DNA of 64,000 nucleotides from Plectosphaerella cucumerina (GCA_020746995.1 JAGPXD010000002.1:3534001-3598000); one strand, 5' to 3'. Shown: positions 43,724 through 55,441, counted from the first letter of the stretch. The notes: generated by a model not told the origin, from the sequence alone. Made by a program: numbers and translations.

Positions 43724-44301
43724 TGTGGGTGACAGCTGCGATCGTGAGGGTGCAGACTCTGCGGGGCCGTCTGGTCGGAGTTCTGTCCGAGGCCGTCTTG
43801 TTGGAAACCCGGTTGTTGGTGTCGACCTTGGTGTACTTGGTAGATGCTTCAGTGGCCGGATGACCACGTGTATCTCAGATATCAGGGTGCCATGATTGAG
43901 AGGACGTTGCTGCGAAGAAGGAAGAAAAGGGAGAACATGACTGATGACGCGATGTCGGCGAGGGCCGGGGGAGTCCCAAGGTGTGTGTCGTGAAGATCGG
44001 TGTGGATGCTGGAGATGCCGAAGGAGTGTGCCGGCAGGGGTTTCAGACGGACCGAGATGCCTTGCTATCTGATTTATGCACGTGTGAAGACGAAAGATGT
44101 TAATGATATATCGCCAAGGGGACGTCCTCCAGTACCCGACCGGAGATAATGGCGGGTTTTCCGCGCGAAGTCTCAAAACGGATTAGCGCAGGACACGGAC
44201 AACCGCGATAAGATGGATTGCTAAGCTCAGATCATCCTCTCGCTCCACCGTCCATCATCCAAGTCCTGTTCCAAGGTTCAACTGAAGTCATCACGGCAAT
44301 C
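43724..44301. other. Divergent promoter region, MFS / AflR-like regulator
   Basis: This is 578 bp between the start codons of the MFS transporter (minus) and a Zn2Cys6 regulator (plus). The regulator frame is also open upstream to an ATG at 44218. No further feature seen. Confidence 0.5.
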
Positions 44302-45409
44302 ATGTTTATGACATTCAAGAACAGCAGTCACACCACCTCACAACTCAAGCAGGTCGCACAGAGAAGTGCGAAATCAAGTCCACGCTCCCAGCAAGATGCG
44401 GTGACCAGAACGCCGCCATGTTCTGCGTGTCAGGTTCAGAAGGTATGTTCAATGTGGAGGCGGCCCCAGTCGACTATACCAGACCGACTGACCGACTTCT
44501 CAGTTGAGATGTACAGGCGACGCGAGCACTTGCGACAGATGTTCTGCGAAATCAATCGTCTGCATCACCTCACGCACTCAGAACGGCGCCCGACAGACAA
44601 ATCGGCGATCAGCCTCTCCCCCAGCAGCATCACCACAGCCTCGTGATCGTCAAAGGGACAGACAAGACACCCAAACACCATCAAGTCAAGCCTCGATTGA
44701 GAACAGCACTCTCTCTTCACATTCGACTCGGCAAACAAGCGAAGCAAACAGCGAAACACCTCCTCCATGCAGCTGCCTTGAAGACATGGCGTCCGTGGTC
44801 CAGAAGCTCGACGACGATGAGTTCCACCTGACGACCCTCGCGCTCGACGGGGTCCTCCAGGTACAAAAGTGGCTCATCTTTCAATGTTGTCGGCCACTCG
44901 AATGCCCAAGATGTTCGAACCTATCCTCAGTTCACACCCTCCTGCTCATCGTCTGCGACCGCCTGACCAAGATGTTCGACTGCACAAGCCGGCGTCTCAA
45001 GAGGATCAGGGTCACCACGACCGGCGGCATGTCCATGGAGGCTCTGAGCGACGTGCTGAGGAGACAAGCTTCGACAGATGCACCCCCAGAGCCGCTTGGG
45101 CAGCTGTTCTGCAGCGTGACCGGCTCGCCCGCCGACCAGAGCGAGTGCAACCCTCTCGTGTTCTCTGGTGATCTCCAGGGCCGGTACACCGAAGAAGAGC
45201 AGGTCCACATGATCCGAGGTATCATCAACCTACACGTCGGCTATTTCCGAAAGCTGCTCTCGCGCATCGAGGTCTTGAGCCAGGAGGGCGGGAACAAGGC
45301 TCGATTGTCGAGGATATCGGCCATCATTGCAAAGCTTGATGCCGCTGCCGCCGCGATCGAGCAAGCGTTCCAGGGAATTCTCGCGGGCGAAAGAATTGAT
45401 CCATGTTAG
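44302..45409 (+). CDS. Zn2Cys6 regulator, AflR-like
   Basis: The two exons are 44302-44442 and 44504-45409 (intron 61 nt), giving 348 aa. The zinc cluster has Cys at 40, 43, 50, 57, 60 and 67 (CSACQVQK | LRCTGDASTCDRCSAKSIVC), split by the intron before the third Cys. A Ser/Gln/Thr-rich region follows, then a C-terminal block (CSCLEDMASVVQKLDDDEF, LQVQKWLIFQCCRPLECPRC) of the aflatoxin-regulatory-protein type. Such proteins often control secondary-metabolite clusters, but no biosynthetic core gene is present here. The closest candidate target is the divergent MFS gene. The start could be 44302, 44308 or 44218. Confidence 0.85.
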
Positions 45410-45471
45410 GATTGGACTACCGCCCGCTTGATCCCCATCTAGGGGTGACTAGGACGCGGATCTTGCCATCT

Positions 45472-47445
45472 CTAGAACGTCCCGTACAATTGGCGTTGTT
45501 CTCTGAGACGGCGAAGCTCAGCTGCCCGCGCAAGCCAGCCAAAGAGGGAGAAGCCAAACCACATCAAAGAAAATATTATCACAAGGGCCGAAAGCTTGGC
45601 CTCTTCATCATTATCCATCCTCTTCAGTATAACCAAGGCGATGGTCGAAAGGAGGACGATGGTGCCGAAGAAACGACTGAGCAGCAAAGTCTGCTCAATG
45701 CGGCCCTCCTCTTGTGCCTCGCGGGCCACTTCTGCCTGCGCCCTACTTCTCCGCTCGGATTGCTCAAGACGAGCACGCTCTTCTCCTGCTTCTCTTATGG
45801 TCTCTCTCCTCCTCAATTCCAGCCTAAGTCTCTGAACCTCCTCAGGACGCATGGGCAGAACCCGGCTCTGCGCTTCTGACACGTCAGGCACACGGCAGTG
45901 TGGGCCATCCTCGGCGCCTGTCATGTCCATATACACCTTCACTGCACAGGTGTCCGTCATGAAGGAGATCTTGATCTCAAGTCCCACAGATAGAGCACCT
46001 CGCTCCCCGAAGACACGCACAGCCTCGCCATACTGTATCTCGATGTCCTCGGCGGCAGCCAGTGGGACGTTCTTGGGGAGCAGCCCAAGCTCATATCTCG
46101 GGTGCCAAGTTCGGTTTGCGATGGTGCCGTCGAGTCTGAGGATGTAATCGAACGGATCGTCGCTTCCACCATCATCACCAACATGTTCCAGCCGGAGAAG
46201 GCGGCGCGGAACACGAGGCTCGCCACCAATCCTCCGAGCTCGAATGTGGATTGGCGAGGGCTCCCATGCTGTCGGAGGAAAGACTTCTGCTAGGCGGAAA
46301 CGGGGATCAATGCCCTCGATGACGTACAAGCTGTCCATGGGATTCTCCGGTTCTCGATATTGATCCACTCCGAGGATCTTGACTACCCCTCTGGCAGCTT
46401 CAGTCCATGACGTCTCAGGTTCGACAACAGTGTCCATGGAGGCTCTGTAGTAGCGTCCCATGCGACAGAAAACCGAGATGCCAATGACGTTGTGGTAGTC
46501 TTCGCGCCACCGACAACCCAGGAGCAGGATCTGGTCCCCAAGCCGACTGATCTCGGGGATGTCGACATGGATGCCCATGCTGGACGTGCTGGTGGGCGTT
46601 TTTTCAGATGTATGGCATACAACCACATCGCGGCAGTTCCAAAAGTACGCCGGAGACTTTGCCAGCACACCACTCAGCACGTCAGAGTCGGTATCCAAGC
46701 TTGCCGGCTCCGCCTTCGATTTCCCAGGCAGCGCTCCCCATGCCAGCCAAGACTCGTCCGTCGTTCCCTTCAAGATTTCCCTCTGTAGGCGGATGAAGGA
46801 TTTCTCGGCACCCTCTCCATACAAGAGGGGCATGTGAATGTCGAAGATCCCGAGGAGGCAGTACGAGATGTCTTCCGTTCTCGTGGTTTTTCGCCTGGCT
46901 GCCCACGACATCCTCTCCGCGATTGACGCGAGGCTCAAGTCCCGGCCCTGGAGGTACGCCTGTGCGATGCCCGTTCTGAGACTGATACTATCCAACAGGC
47001 TGGTGAGATCCCCGAGCGAGGCCCATTTGCCGTCGTAGAAGCGGACCTTTCGCGGCGCGACGAGCTCCTGCAGCGTCCAGCCGCGGTCGAACCAGTCGCT
47101 ATCCAGGAAGTCGGCCGCGCCCGAGGCATCGTGCAGATAGGCGTAGCAGACTTCGGCGTCGTGGTAGAATCGAAACATGGAGTTGATGGCTTCGGACAAC
47201 TCGGCGCTGCTGCTTTTGTCGATGCAGCACATGTCGGCCCAGATGTGCGACAGGCCTTCGGTTCGGGCAATTGAGCAGCTTGCTGCGAGCTTCGCGAAGC
47301 CGCTCTTGGCGCGCGCGGTGCCATCCTTGATGTCCTGAAAGAATACCTCGTCGTCTGTCCAGCGATGCGAGAGGATGGCGTACTTTGGCACGGCATCGGG
47401 CGTGAAACTTTCAACCTCGAGGGTTGTCACATTGAGGAGACGCAT
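45472..47445 (-). CDS. HET-domain protein with C-terminal coiled coil and two TM segments
   Basis: A single exon encodes 657 aa from the Met of MRLLNVTTLEVESF; the frame is open 13 codons further upstream. The HET domain is complete: YAILSHRWTDDEVFFQDI, LSHIWADMCCIDKSSSAEL, FRFYHDAEVCYAYLHD, WFDRGWTLQELVAP and RTEDISYCLLGIFDIHMPLL. A beta-rich middle region of about 300 residues follows, then an Arg/Glu-rich coiled coil (VQRLRLELRRRETIREAGEE). Two hydrophobic helices (FFGTIVLLSTIALVIL and LSALVIIFSLMWFGFSLFGW) and a short basic tail end the protein. HET domains trigger incompatibility cell death in filamentous fungi; membrane anchoring through the tail is inferred. It ends 62 bp from the stop of the AflR-like gene, convergently. 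Confidence 0.9.
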   Translation of the reverse strand: MRLLNVTTLEVESFTPDAVPKYAILSHRWTDDEVFFQDIKDGTARAKSGFAKLAASCSIARTEGLSHIWADMCCIDKSSSAELSEAINSMFRFYHDAEVCYAYLHDASGAADFLDSDWFDRGWTLQELVAPRKVRFYDGKWASLGDLTSLLDSISLRTGIAQAYLQGRDLSLASIAERMSWAARRKTTRTEDISYCLLGIFDIHMPLLYGEGAEKSFIRLQREILKGTTDESWLAWGALPGKSKAEPASLDTDSDVLSGVLAKSPAYFWNCRDVVVCHTSEKTPTSTSSMGIHVDIPEISRLGDQILLLGCRWREDYHNVIGISVFCRMGRYYRASMDTVVEPETSWTEAARGVVKILGVDQYREPENPMDSLYVIEGIDPRFRLAEVFPPTAWEPSPIHIRARRIGGEPRVPRRLLRLEHVGDDGGSDDPFDYILRLDGTIANRTWHPRYELGLLPKNVPLAAAEDIEIQYGEAVRVFGERGALSVGLEIKISFMTDTCAVKVYMDMTGAEDGPHCRVPDVSEAQSRVLPMRPEEVQRLRLELRRRETIREAGEERARLEQSERRSRAQAEVAREAQEEGRIEQTLLLSRFFGTIVLLSTIALVILKRMDNDEEAKLSALVIIFSLMWFGFSLFGWLARAAELRRLREQRQLYGTF

Positions 47446-47863
47446 GATGGTTTCGCCCAGGCAACAATCTTCGACGCGCGGCACGGGAAAGCGGTGATGC
47501 AGCGGCGAGAGTTTGGATCAGGCTGCGGCCAGCTCAAGGTTCATTTTGTTCGGGACGCGGTCTTACCTGCACCTTGGCATCCCCTTCTGGGCGGCAGCCT
47601 CTGGACGGCAGCAAGAAGGCTTGCAGCAGCATCATTGGTCATATTTCTGGCAACCAGTGTGGCCGGCGATGCACGGCAGCGCGCCTCTCAGACTGGCCGC
47701 CTGACCAACAACCCCCATTCCCCTCAGGATGACACCCATATAAAGAGCGTCCTACCAGCTCAGCTTCAGATGAGATCGTTCGTCGCAAGGCTCTGGTCAT
47801 AAGAGTCTCATTGTGGTATTCTATTCTATCATGTGATATATCCCTGCCCGCTTGAAATCAAAA
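47446..47863. other. Promoter of HET gene / 3' flank of GH36 gene
   Basis: This is 418 bp between two minus-strand genes. An AT-rich TTTATATG on the minus strand near 47740 could be a TATA-like element for the HET gene. Nothing else. Confidence 0.35.
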
Positions 47864-50198
47864 TCAAATCTTCTCCAGGAAGACAACCTTGCTGTCATAA
47901 TCGCAGTTGAAGGCGAACTGGATGCCGCCGTTCATGAGGGTGGCGCCCGAGTAGACCTTGTCGCCGTCGAGGCGGTACCGGGCCGAGGCGTCGAGACCCT
48001 GCAGACGCACTGTGGGGTTCTCGTGCATGGCGGTAGACAGCAGCTGGAAGGCGAAGAGGACGGCCTGAGTGTGGTCCTGGGAGACGACGAGGGCGGCGGG
48101 GTGGTTCGAGTCCTGAGGTAGGCGCAGGCGGAAGAGGTCGCCGTGGATGACGACGGGGTTGATCTTCTCGGCGAGGGCGATGAGGCCGGGGATCTTCTCG
48201 CGCTCCGAGTCGGGGAGCTTGGAGGGGTCGAGCTCGAAGCCGAAGGAGCCGCCCATCATGGCGACGTGGGCGCGGAACTCGAGGGACTGGGTGCGCTTGG
48301 TGACGTGGCTGGGGACGGCGCCGACGTGAGCGCCCATGGTGGAGAGAGGGTAGACGACGGAGGTGCCGAATTGGATGTTGATGCGGTCGATGCCGTCCAT
48401 GTTGTCCGAGGCCCAGATCTGGGGGAAGTATTGGAGGACGCCGGGGTCGAAGCGACCACCGCCGGCGGCGCAGCCCTCCCAGAGGATGTTGGGGAAGCGG
48501 CTGGTGAGGTGGTCGAAGACGCGGTACATGCCGATGATGTAGGCGTGGTAGTTTTGCGGGGTTGAGCTCTCGTGGATGGCGCGGTTGTGGTCCCACTTGA
48601 CGTAGGTGACGGGGGCATCCTCGAGGAGGGTGGTGATGGAGTTGATGATGGAGTTTTGGACCTCGGGGAGGGCGAGGTTGAGAATTAGCTGGTTGCGCGT
48701 CTCGCTACGGGCGTGGGCGCCGGCGCTCATGACCCATTCGGGGTGGCGCTCGTAGAGGTCCGACTTGGGGCTGATCATCTCGGGCTCGATCCAGATGCCG
48801 AATTGCAGCTTGGCGTCGGAGCCGGCGACGGGGAGCTGGGAGACCTTCTCGACGATGGAGCGGAGGCCGGTCGGGAAGCGGGCGGGGTTGGCGGTCCAGT
48901 CGCCGAGGCCAGCTGTGTCGCTGATGCGCGGGTGCTTGACGCCGAACCAGCCGTCGTCAAGGACGAAGAGCTTGCAGCCGAGGCCGGCGGCAGACGTGGC
49001 GAGCTTCTCAATCTTGTCCTCGTCAAAGTCGAAGTACAGGCCCTCCCAGCTGTTGAGCAGGGTGGGGCGCGTCTCGTTGACGAACTTGCTCTTGATGAGG
49101 TTCTGGCGGTACAGGCGGTGGTAGTTGCGCGACATGCCGCCCATGCCAGCCGAGGAGAAGACGGCGACACACTCTGGCGAGGAGAGGGTCTCGCCGGGCT
49201 GCAGGGGCCAGGAGAGCTGGTACTTGTTCATGCCGATGGAGGCACGGACGAGGCCGTGGGGGCTCTTCTCGACCTCGGCGACAAAGGAGCCGGTGTAGAC
49301 GAGGGAGAAGCCCCAGGCGTCGCCGGTGGCCTCGGTGGTAGCGGGCGAGGCGAGGCAGAGGAAGGGGTTGTAGAAGTGCGACGAGTAGCCGGTGGTGCTG
49401 CCGAAGCTCTGCATGCCGTAGTCGACGGGGCGGCGGAACTGGGAGCGCTCGCGCGCCCACTCGCCGCGAAGGCCGACCATGTCGTAGGCATCGGCGTGAG
49501 GGAGGTCGATGCTCATACTGGCGAGCTTCTCGACGTGGACGGCCTTGTCCGACTTGTTGATGATTTCGACGCGGCGGACGATGGCATCGTGGGCGGGGAA
49601 GACGGAGTAGTACAGGTCAGCGGCGACGTCCGAGTACGAATCGTACATGCGGACGACGAGGGTGTGCACCTCGTCATCGTGGCCGAAGGTGCTGGGCAGG
49701 CCGTCGATGGCGGGCTTTCCGACGAGGATCTGGTGAGATTGGTACTGGAAGTGGGAGACGGTGGAGCCCTCGTGGTGCTTGATGAAGACGGCGGGGTTGC
49801 GGAAATCGCCCTTGCCGAGCTCGGGGAACTCGCGGCGCAGATGACTCGTCGTCGACCAGCCGTTTGGCGGGGTCGTGCCGGGGATGGCGGGATCCTCGGT
49901 CACAGAGCCGCCCCAGTGGTCGGACATGAGGTCGCCCGTCTTCTCGTTGACGTGGAAGCGGTACGACATGCTCTTGCCATTGAGGGCGAAGGACTTGCCC
50001 TCGACGACGATGGCTGGGAGGCATCAGTGTTTGTTCTGGTGGCATGTCTTGCGATGTGCCGCTCAGGGAGGGGAGCGGACTCGCGATAGGGGCAGAAGGG
50101 GACTCACGCTTCAGCTTGGGCTGCTCGGCGCCCGTAGGCTTGGGAACGGCGACGGATCCCATATTGACGACTGGTTGGATGATGTTCTGATGAGACAT
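47864..50198 (-). CDS. GH36 alpha-galactosidase
   Basis: The two exons are 50108-50198 and 47864-50013 (intron 94 nt), giving 746 aa, the usual length of the eukaryotic/bacterial GH36 subgroup with an N-terminal beta-sandwich. Motifs are KLFVLDDGWFGVKHPR, FGIWIEPEMISPKSDLYERH, VKWDHNR with the nucleophile Asp, and GCAAGGGRFDPG...IWASDNMDGIDR with the acid/base Asp. The usual CSSGGG appears as CAAGGG. No signal peptide is evident, so the enzyme may be intracellular or exported without one. It hydrolyses terminal alpha-galactosides (raffinose, melibiose, galactomannan oligomers). A divergent Zn2Cys6 gene starts 1 kb upstream. Confidence 0.93.
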
Positions 50199-51176
50199 TT
50201 CGAAAAAGAGAAGACCCGGGACGATGGAGGGAGGTGAAGTGGTTCAAATACCCTTTTTTCCGAAGACTGTGAACCCGCTCGCAGGGGAAAGAAAGCCTCT
50301 TCTCCATCACGAGCAGCCGAAAACCAAGCCTGAGCTGAGGGGCACCCGTGGGGCGGCGCCGTTCGCAAACTTGGTGGTGCGGAATACTTTGATCCTCTGC
50401 CGCTGCATTTCCCGCCTGGCGATGGTCCCGGGTCCGGCGGAAAACTCCAGGCCGTAGGCGGAAAACTCAAACTCGTCTCCCCCGGCGCCGTTCGCCACTC
50501 CCACATCTGTTCTCCGGCGCCCGCGCCTTTTTGCGGGGAAGAGGCGTAGAATATGCGGGGAATCGAGCGAGGGACGGCGGCTCGGCGCTGCAGATGGTTG
50601 CATCGTGGTTTCTCCGATGCGCCCGTGATGCCCGGGCATTCTTCCGTTGGCCGTGTTTTTTGTCAGGCCGAGTTACTCACAGCTGACCATCTGGAAATAG
50701 CCTTGAACCCGCATCGAGATTACTGGTTTTGAACGAGGATCTTGGATTCTCCGGGCAGGTTATGTGGTTAGCCGCCCCTTCCAGAAGCTGGTGCTTGGCC
50801 GTCTTCACGATCATCCTGGAGCAGCTTCATATGGCTAGGTAGATAGGCAGGTTCACGATGGGATGGCCCCAGAGTATCGCCTGTCCAAACAGAGTCAGCA
50901 TTCTTCGGGCGCAAGTCACACGGTGAAAAGAATTGCTGGCCTTTTCCCCTGACAGCTAGGATATTGATTTTGAAACTAGATGTCGAAGACATCACGAACA
51001 CCACTTGTTTGTCGCATCCATGAACTCACCGGATCAAGATGATGATCCGCCATGGTAGAGCATCAGGGTGTCACGTGGTTGTCGCGCTTGGACCTCCGCA
51101 AGCTCCTCGTCCTCGGAAGTCTCGCGGGCGTGCAACCGTCATATCCTTCCCCACATGCAAACGAGCAAGCAATCCC
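50199..51176. other. Divergent promoter region, GH36 / Zn2Cys6
   Basis: This is 978 bp between two start codons. No gene-like ORF or repeat seen. Confidence 0.5.
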
Positions 51177-53664
51177 ATGGCGACACGACTCGGCACGCCG
51201 AAGAAGGTGCGATTGGCATGTAAACGGTGTCGAGCCAGAAGAATCAAGGTGAAAATTGATCCCGAAACCCCCACGCACCATGGAGCCCACGCTGAATGCT
51301 AGGCTCCCGGCAGTGCGACGGAGAAACCCCGGCATGCTCAAACTGCGCCAAGGCCGGTGAGGCGTGCCTCGATGTCGACAGCCAGAACTCGTCCATCCTG
51401 GTGCCGAGAAAGTGAGCCACCCCCTTCGCATCAATGGCCATACCCGCCTTATTGACAGCTCCAGTTTCTCCCAAGTCGCTCAGGCAAGGATCCAATGGCT
51501 GGAGGACATCATCCGCGAAAAGCTCCCCGATGTCGACTTGACCGACGGCCCCAGGGTCGACCTCGCTGCCGATACGAGAACCAGCGGCCCCAGCGTCCAA
51601 TCTCACCAGGGCACCTTCCTCAGCACTTCCGATGAGCCGCCCCAGAGTCGCAGCCATGTTGCGCCCGATCCTTCTCTGAAGCGGAGGTCTGAGTCGGCGT
51701 CCTCACCAAGCCAGCAGGAGGCCTTTGCCGACCGCGCACACTCGGTTGCCGTCAACCTGGGAATGCTGGCCCTCAACTCCGACTCGAGCCAGAAGCACTA
51801 TCTAGGCTCAAGCTCCGGTCTGCTCTTCACCCATCTCGTCGGGGCGTCGCCATCGAGCGAGGGCTCGACCCCAGGCACGACCACCTCCGACGACGCCTTG
51901 CAGCAAGATCCCAGTGATTCGTTCCTTCTCGCGCCAACGGGCGAAGATCCTCGGCGTCGTCAGCGACTTTTGGTATTGCAGAAGTTGCGGCAGGTATGAA
52001 GTCCTCATTCAAGTGGCCGTCCTTTGACGACTGACGCCTTGCAGGACCTTCCCCAAAGAGACGATGCGGTCCAACTGCTTCAAACTTACATCCGCTTCAT
52101 TCACCCCGATTTTCCTGTCCTGGAGCCTGCCTCCCTTTTGGACGCCCTGGACGCCCTCTACCATGCCTCCATGTCAACAGTTGACCCCGATGACTTACTC
52201 CTCTTCGGGTGGCCCACGTCGACGCCCCCTTTCCGTTGGAATGGTCGCACTGTAGCGCCCGGGCATCAGCAGCGAGACGTTGTTCCCCTGCCGACAATCG
52301 CCTTCATCATCTTCATGACCTTCAATCTAGCTTCACTCGTCGAAGTCCGCGCCCGAAACTACTCCCACTCGCCCGACAAGTTCTACAAGACCGCCCTGTC
52401 CTTCTCCCAGGCCTGCTTCGCCCGGATCTCTCTCACGTCGATCCAGGGCCTGGTCGCCCTCGTGGTGCACAGCATCCTCACCCCCGCCGAGACACACCTC
52501 TGGACCCTTCTCCACGTCGCCCTGGCACACTGCGTCGAAATCGGAGTTCACAGGGAAGAGCCGCACGAGGTTGAGGACTTTGATCATCAGCAGATCAGAC
52601 GATACGTCTTCTACACCATCTATTCCCTCGATCGATCCATCTCCTCGATCCAAGGTCGGCCGCTTGGCTTCCGAGACGAGACTTTTGATATTCAATTGCC
52701 TCGCCGGGCACCTCCCAAAGGCGATGGTTCGGAAGCTCCCGCCTCGGCAGCCGACTATGCCGTCGTGGACTACGCCACATCTCAGTTCAAGCTTGACCGC
52801 CTCATCTCCGACATCAAGCTTCATCTGTACCATCTACCAGGCGCATTCCCATCACTTTTCGACGCTACCGACCCCGTCGCACAACAGAAGCGCATCGAAA
52901 GCGCACTGAAGGCATGGTGGGATGCGACGAATTCCAACGCTATCAACTTCAATGGCATAGACAGACGGCAGCGCGAGATCTGGCGATCAAACCTAAAGAT
53001 CAAGCACCACACGACCATGGTCCTTCTCCACCAGCCTTCGCAGGCCATTCGCAGCCCGACTGTTGAATCGCTCCGTACCTGCTTCGACAGCGCCTCCTTG
53101 ATCCTACAGACATATCAACTGCTGCACGACATCAACGGCCTTCAGTACGGGTGGAGGTCGGTGCAAAACATCTTCGCCGCCGGCGCGACGCTCATCTATT
53201 CTTTCTGGACTTCACCGTCACTTTCCGACTATGTGTCGCCGGCTGAATTGACCAGAAGCCTCCGGACGTGCACCAGCCTCCTCACCGTTGGCGGCGAGTG
53301 GTGGCCATCAGCGAAGAAGTGTCAGAGTAGCTTTGATGCCGTCGCCGATCTCACCATCCAAAGACTATTCTCCGAGCCAGGGCCTTCGAAAATGCCTCGA
53401 CGAGCTTCGCCACCTTCCCGTGCATCGCGGCAAGCCCTTGGGAATGATGTGAAGCGCGCGCCGTTGGCGGCTGGCCCCGACTCGGGGAAACCCTCGGGTC
53501 TGGCCGAGGATTGGGTCACACCCAATGCTTGGGATGAGTCTGGCGACACCACGACCTTGGGCCAGTTTGTGCCCGAAGTAGAGAACTTCCTCGCCGATTT
53601 CGACCGGTCCGAGTTCAGCTGGAGCTTTCCGTTATTTGACGATGACATCGCCAACGTACTTTAA
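51177..53664 (+). CDS. Zn2Cys6 transcription factor
   Basis: The four exons are 51177-51248, 51314-51411, 51459-51993 and 52045-53664, giving 774 aa. The zinc cluster has Cys at 15, 18, 25, 32, 35 and 42 (CKRCRARRIK | CDGETPACSNCAKAGEAC), with the first intron exactly before the third Cys. A coiled-coil linker (VAQARIQWLEDIIREKLPD) follows, and the fungal-specific regulatory domain has QLLQTYIRFIHPDFPVLEP, ETHLWTLLHVALAHCVEIGV and FYTIYSLDRSISSIQGRP. The C-terminal 60 residues are acidic and aromatic (FLADFDRSEFSWSFPLFDDD), a plausible activation domain. Divergence from the GH36 gene makes that gene a candidate target (inference). Confidence 0.92.
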
Positions 53665-53697
53665 TCTACTGCAGCGCTGCAATCGCGGGTTGCGGGG

Positions 53698-54228
53698 TTG
53701 ACCCAGCGCCCGAAGCGCTCCGTTTCCCTGTACTGGCCCCCCCTTCTGCGCCACTACACTCCTCCCGGGCCCCCTGCCGTGAGTATCCTCCTTTTGAAGC
53801 ATGTTGCGACCCTTCTGACCACGTGCAAGTGGCCCAACGCTTGCGACGACAGCACCGTCAACGTCCTGAACGGACAGCCAAGCGACGGCGACTGCACGCC
53901 CCTCGAGGACTTGGCCAAGGGTGACCCCATCTCGTCCGTCGAGGTCCCCGTTCCCGAGCCCACAACCGCCGCTCCTGTTGCTGAGCCCTCAACGACCTCT
54001 GCCGCTGCTGCTGTGCCGACCACCGTCGAGACGTCCATCGTGCCCGTCGCGGAGTCGTCCATCGCCCCCGTTGCCGCTTCATCCGTGGCTGCTGTTGCCT
54101 CTTCCTCTGCTGCGCCCGTGGTTGAGGCGACCCCAACTGTCTCTGTGGTCCACAGCCCGCCCTCTTCCTGCCGCGCCAAGCGTAACCTGAGCCGGAGGAG
54201 TCGCCGTGCCTCTAGTCGGTTCGCGTAA
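53698..54228 (+). pseudogene. Ala/Ser/Thr/Pro-rich C-terminal fragment of a secreted protein
   Basis: Coding-like sequence begins without an ATG just 33 bp after the zinc-factor stop. A 51-nt intron (53779-53829, GTGAGT...AAG) would join PPGPPA to WPNACDDSTVNVLNGQPS. A Val/Pro/Ala/Ser-rich tail of about 90 residues (VPTTVETSIVPVAESSIAPV) follows, ending in a basic stretch. It looks like the C-terminal half of a wall-associated or LysM-type secreted protein that has lost its N-terminus. A real gene with an unseen 5' exon is excluded only by the lack of room. Confidence 0.35.
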
Positions 54229-55061
54229 GCTTTGATCAGGCTGGTATAGTGGTGTTTGTTTGGACGTGAAGACCCAAGACCGGGGTGGGAGTCGACTCGA
54301 TCGGCATCTGGCTGGTCCGTTGTCGATCCTGGAGCTCATCACGCCCGAGCCCATCAGAAGAGACAAGACACAAAACACAGTACCCTGCATCATCAACCGT
54401 ACATGGATTGAATTCTCTTGAAGTTGTCGAGTTCCGGGCGATGACTCATGTTTGTAACGATGGATGACTGCTCGTGTCCTTCTCATCGTATCTGGGCCTG
54501 CCATGTTGACCTGTTAGCTTTTGTCGTAAACATCGTAGAGAGGTGGAAGGGGTTGTAGGTAGCGTACCTTGGCGAACCTGGACGTATAAGGCTGCCAGAG
54601 ACTTGATGTTCTGAGGTCAATCTCATGGCAGCCCTCTAAGATTTTCAACTGACTTGGTGTCATGCATCTATATCATTGGGAAGACATCGAAGCGACAAAT
54701 GATTTGCCTTGCTCCTTCAGCAAGGAACAAGATGGCCAGGCTTCTAGAATGAATGCCGAATATGCTCAAGTTCAAACGACCTTTGACATTCATCAATACC
54801 CAAAGAGAGAAAGCCAAAAGAAGCCACCTCACCCACGAATGGCCCGGTGGAGTAAGTGCCTTCCTTCCTGAGTGCTGCTCTTGCCCTCTTGCCTTCTTTC
54901 CCAGGCTGGACCACCTGCACCAAAGTCAGGTGACAATGGCAAGAGCGGAATTTGCATTGGCTGCCTGCCCCTTAGGCCACACGTGCCCGCGACCTACTGC
55001 CAGGCCAAAACACCCGGCGCATCCCCGAAAAATTCCTCTCTTCTCTTTCTTTTCCCCATCG
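54229..55061. other. Intergenic region
   Basis: This is 0.8 kb of AT-balanced sequence with no supported ORF, repeat or RNA gene. Confidence 0.45.
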
Positions 55062-55441
55062 CCAACCTCAGCCCCCTCCGCCAGTTTCCTCGGCGCCGCC
55101 TGGCTATTTCAACACCAACCCACCAGTTTCGACTCTGGTGTTCCCCATTCAACTGGGGGCAATAGTCGTCAGACGGGCCGCTCCGCGGTCCGTCTCGATT
55201 TTTCATCATTGCCAACTCGGCCCCTCTGCCGGCACCTGCGGCCTTGTCCGGGCCATTCAACCCCCAACAACCAGCTTCGACTCTGGAGTCCATCATTCAA
55301 CTGAGGACAAAAGTCGTACCAGCGAAGCAAGCTAAGGCTGCTTTGACTCTGACAATTTCGGCCACCTCCGTCAGCACCTGCGACGTTGCCTGGGCACCGA
55401 CTCTCTGGCTCATATTTCAACTGAGACCCAAAGTCGTACAG
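55062..55441. repeat. Three degenerate tandem copies of a ~135-bp unit
   Basis: Each copy opens ATYGCCAACYC / TTCGGCCACCTCCG, continues with a GTCAGCACCTGCG-like block and ends ATTCAACTG..GACAAAAGTCGTAC. The ATTCAACTG anchor recurs at about 55147, 55290 and 55416. The first two copies also share TTCGACTCTGG 138 bp apart. Divergence is high (roughly a quarter of positions), and the copies do not keep one reading frame. Confidence 0.7.

Noticed and set aside
48713..50089. 458-codon open frame on the plus strand
   Set aside because: Antisense to the GH36 gene; same third-position bias artefact.
52024..54228. Stop-codon readthrough joining the zinc-factor ORF to the downstream Ala/Ser-rich frame
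   Set aside because: The two are in the same frame across one TAA, but the context has no known readthrough motif, and the downstream part is better explained as a spliced fragment of another gene.
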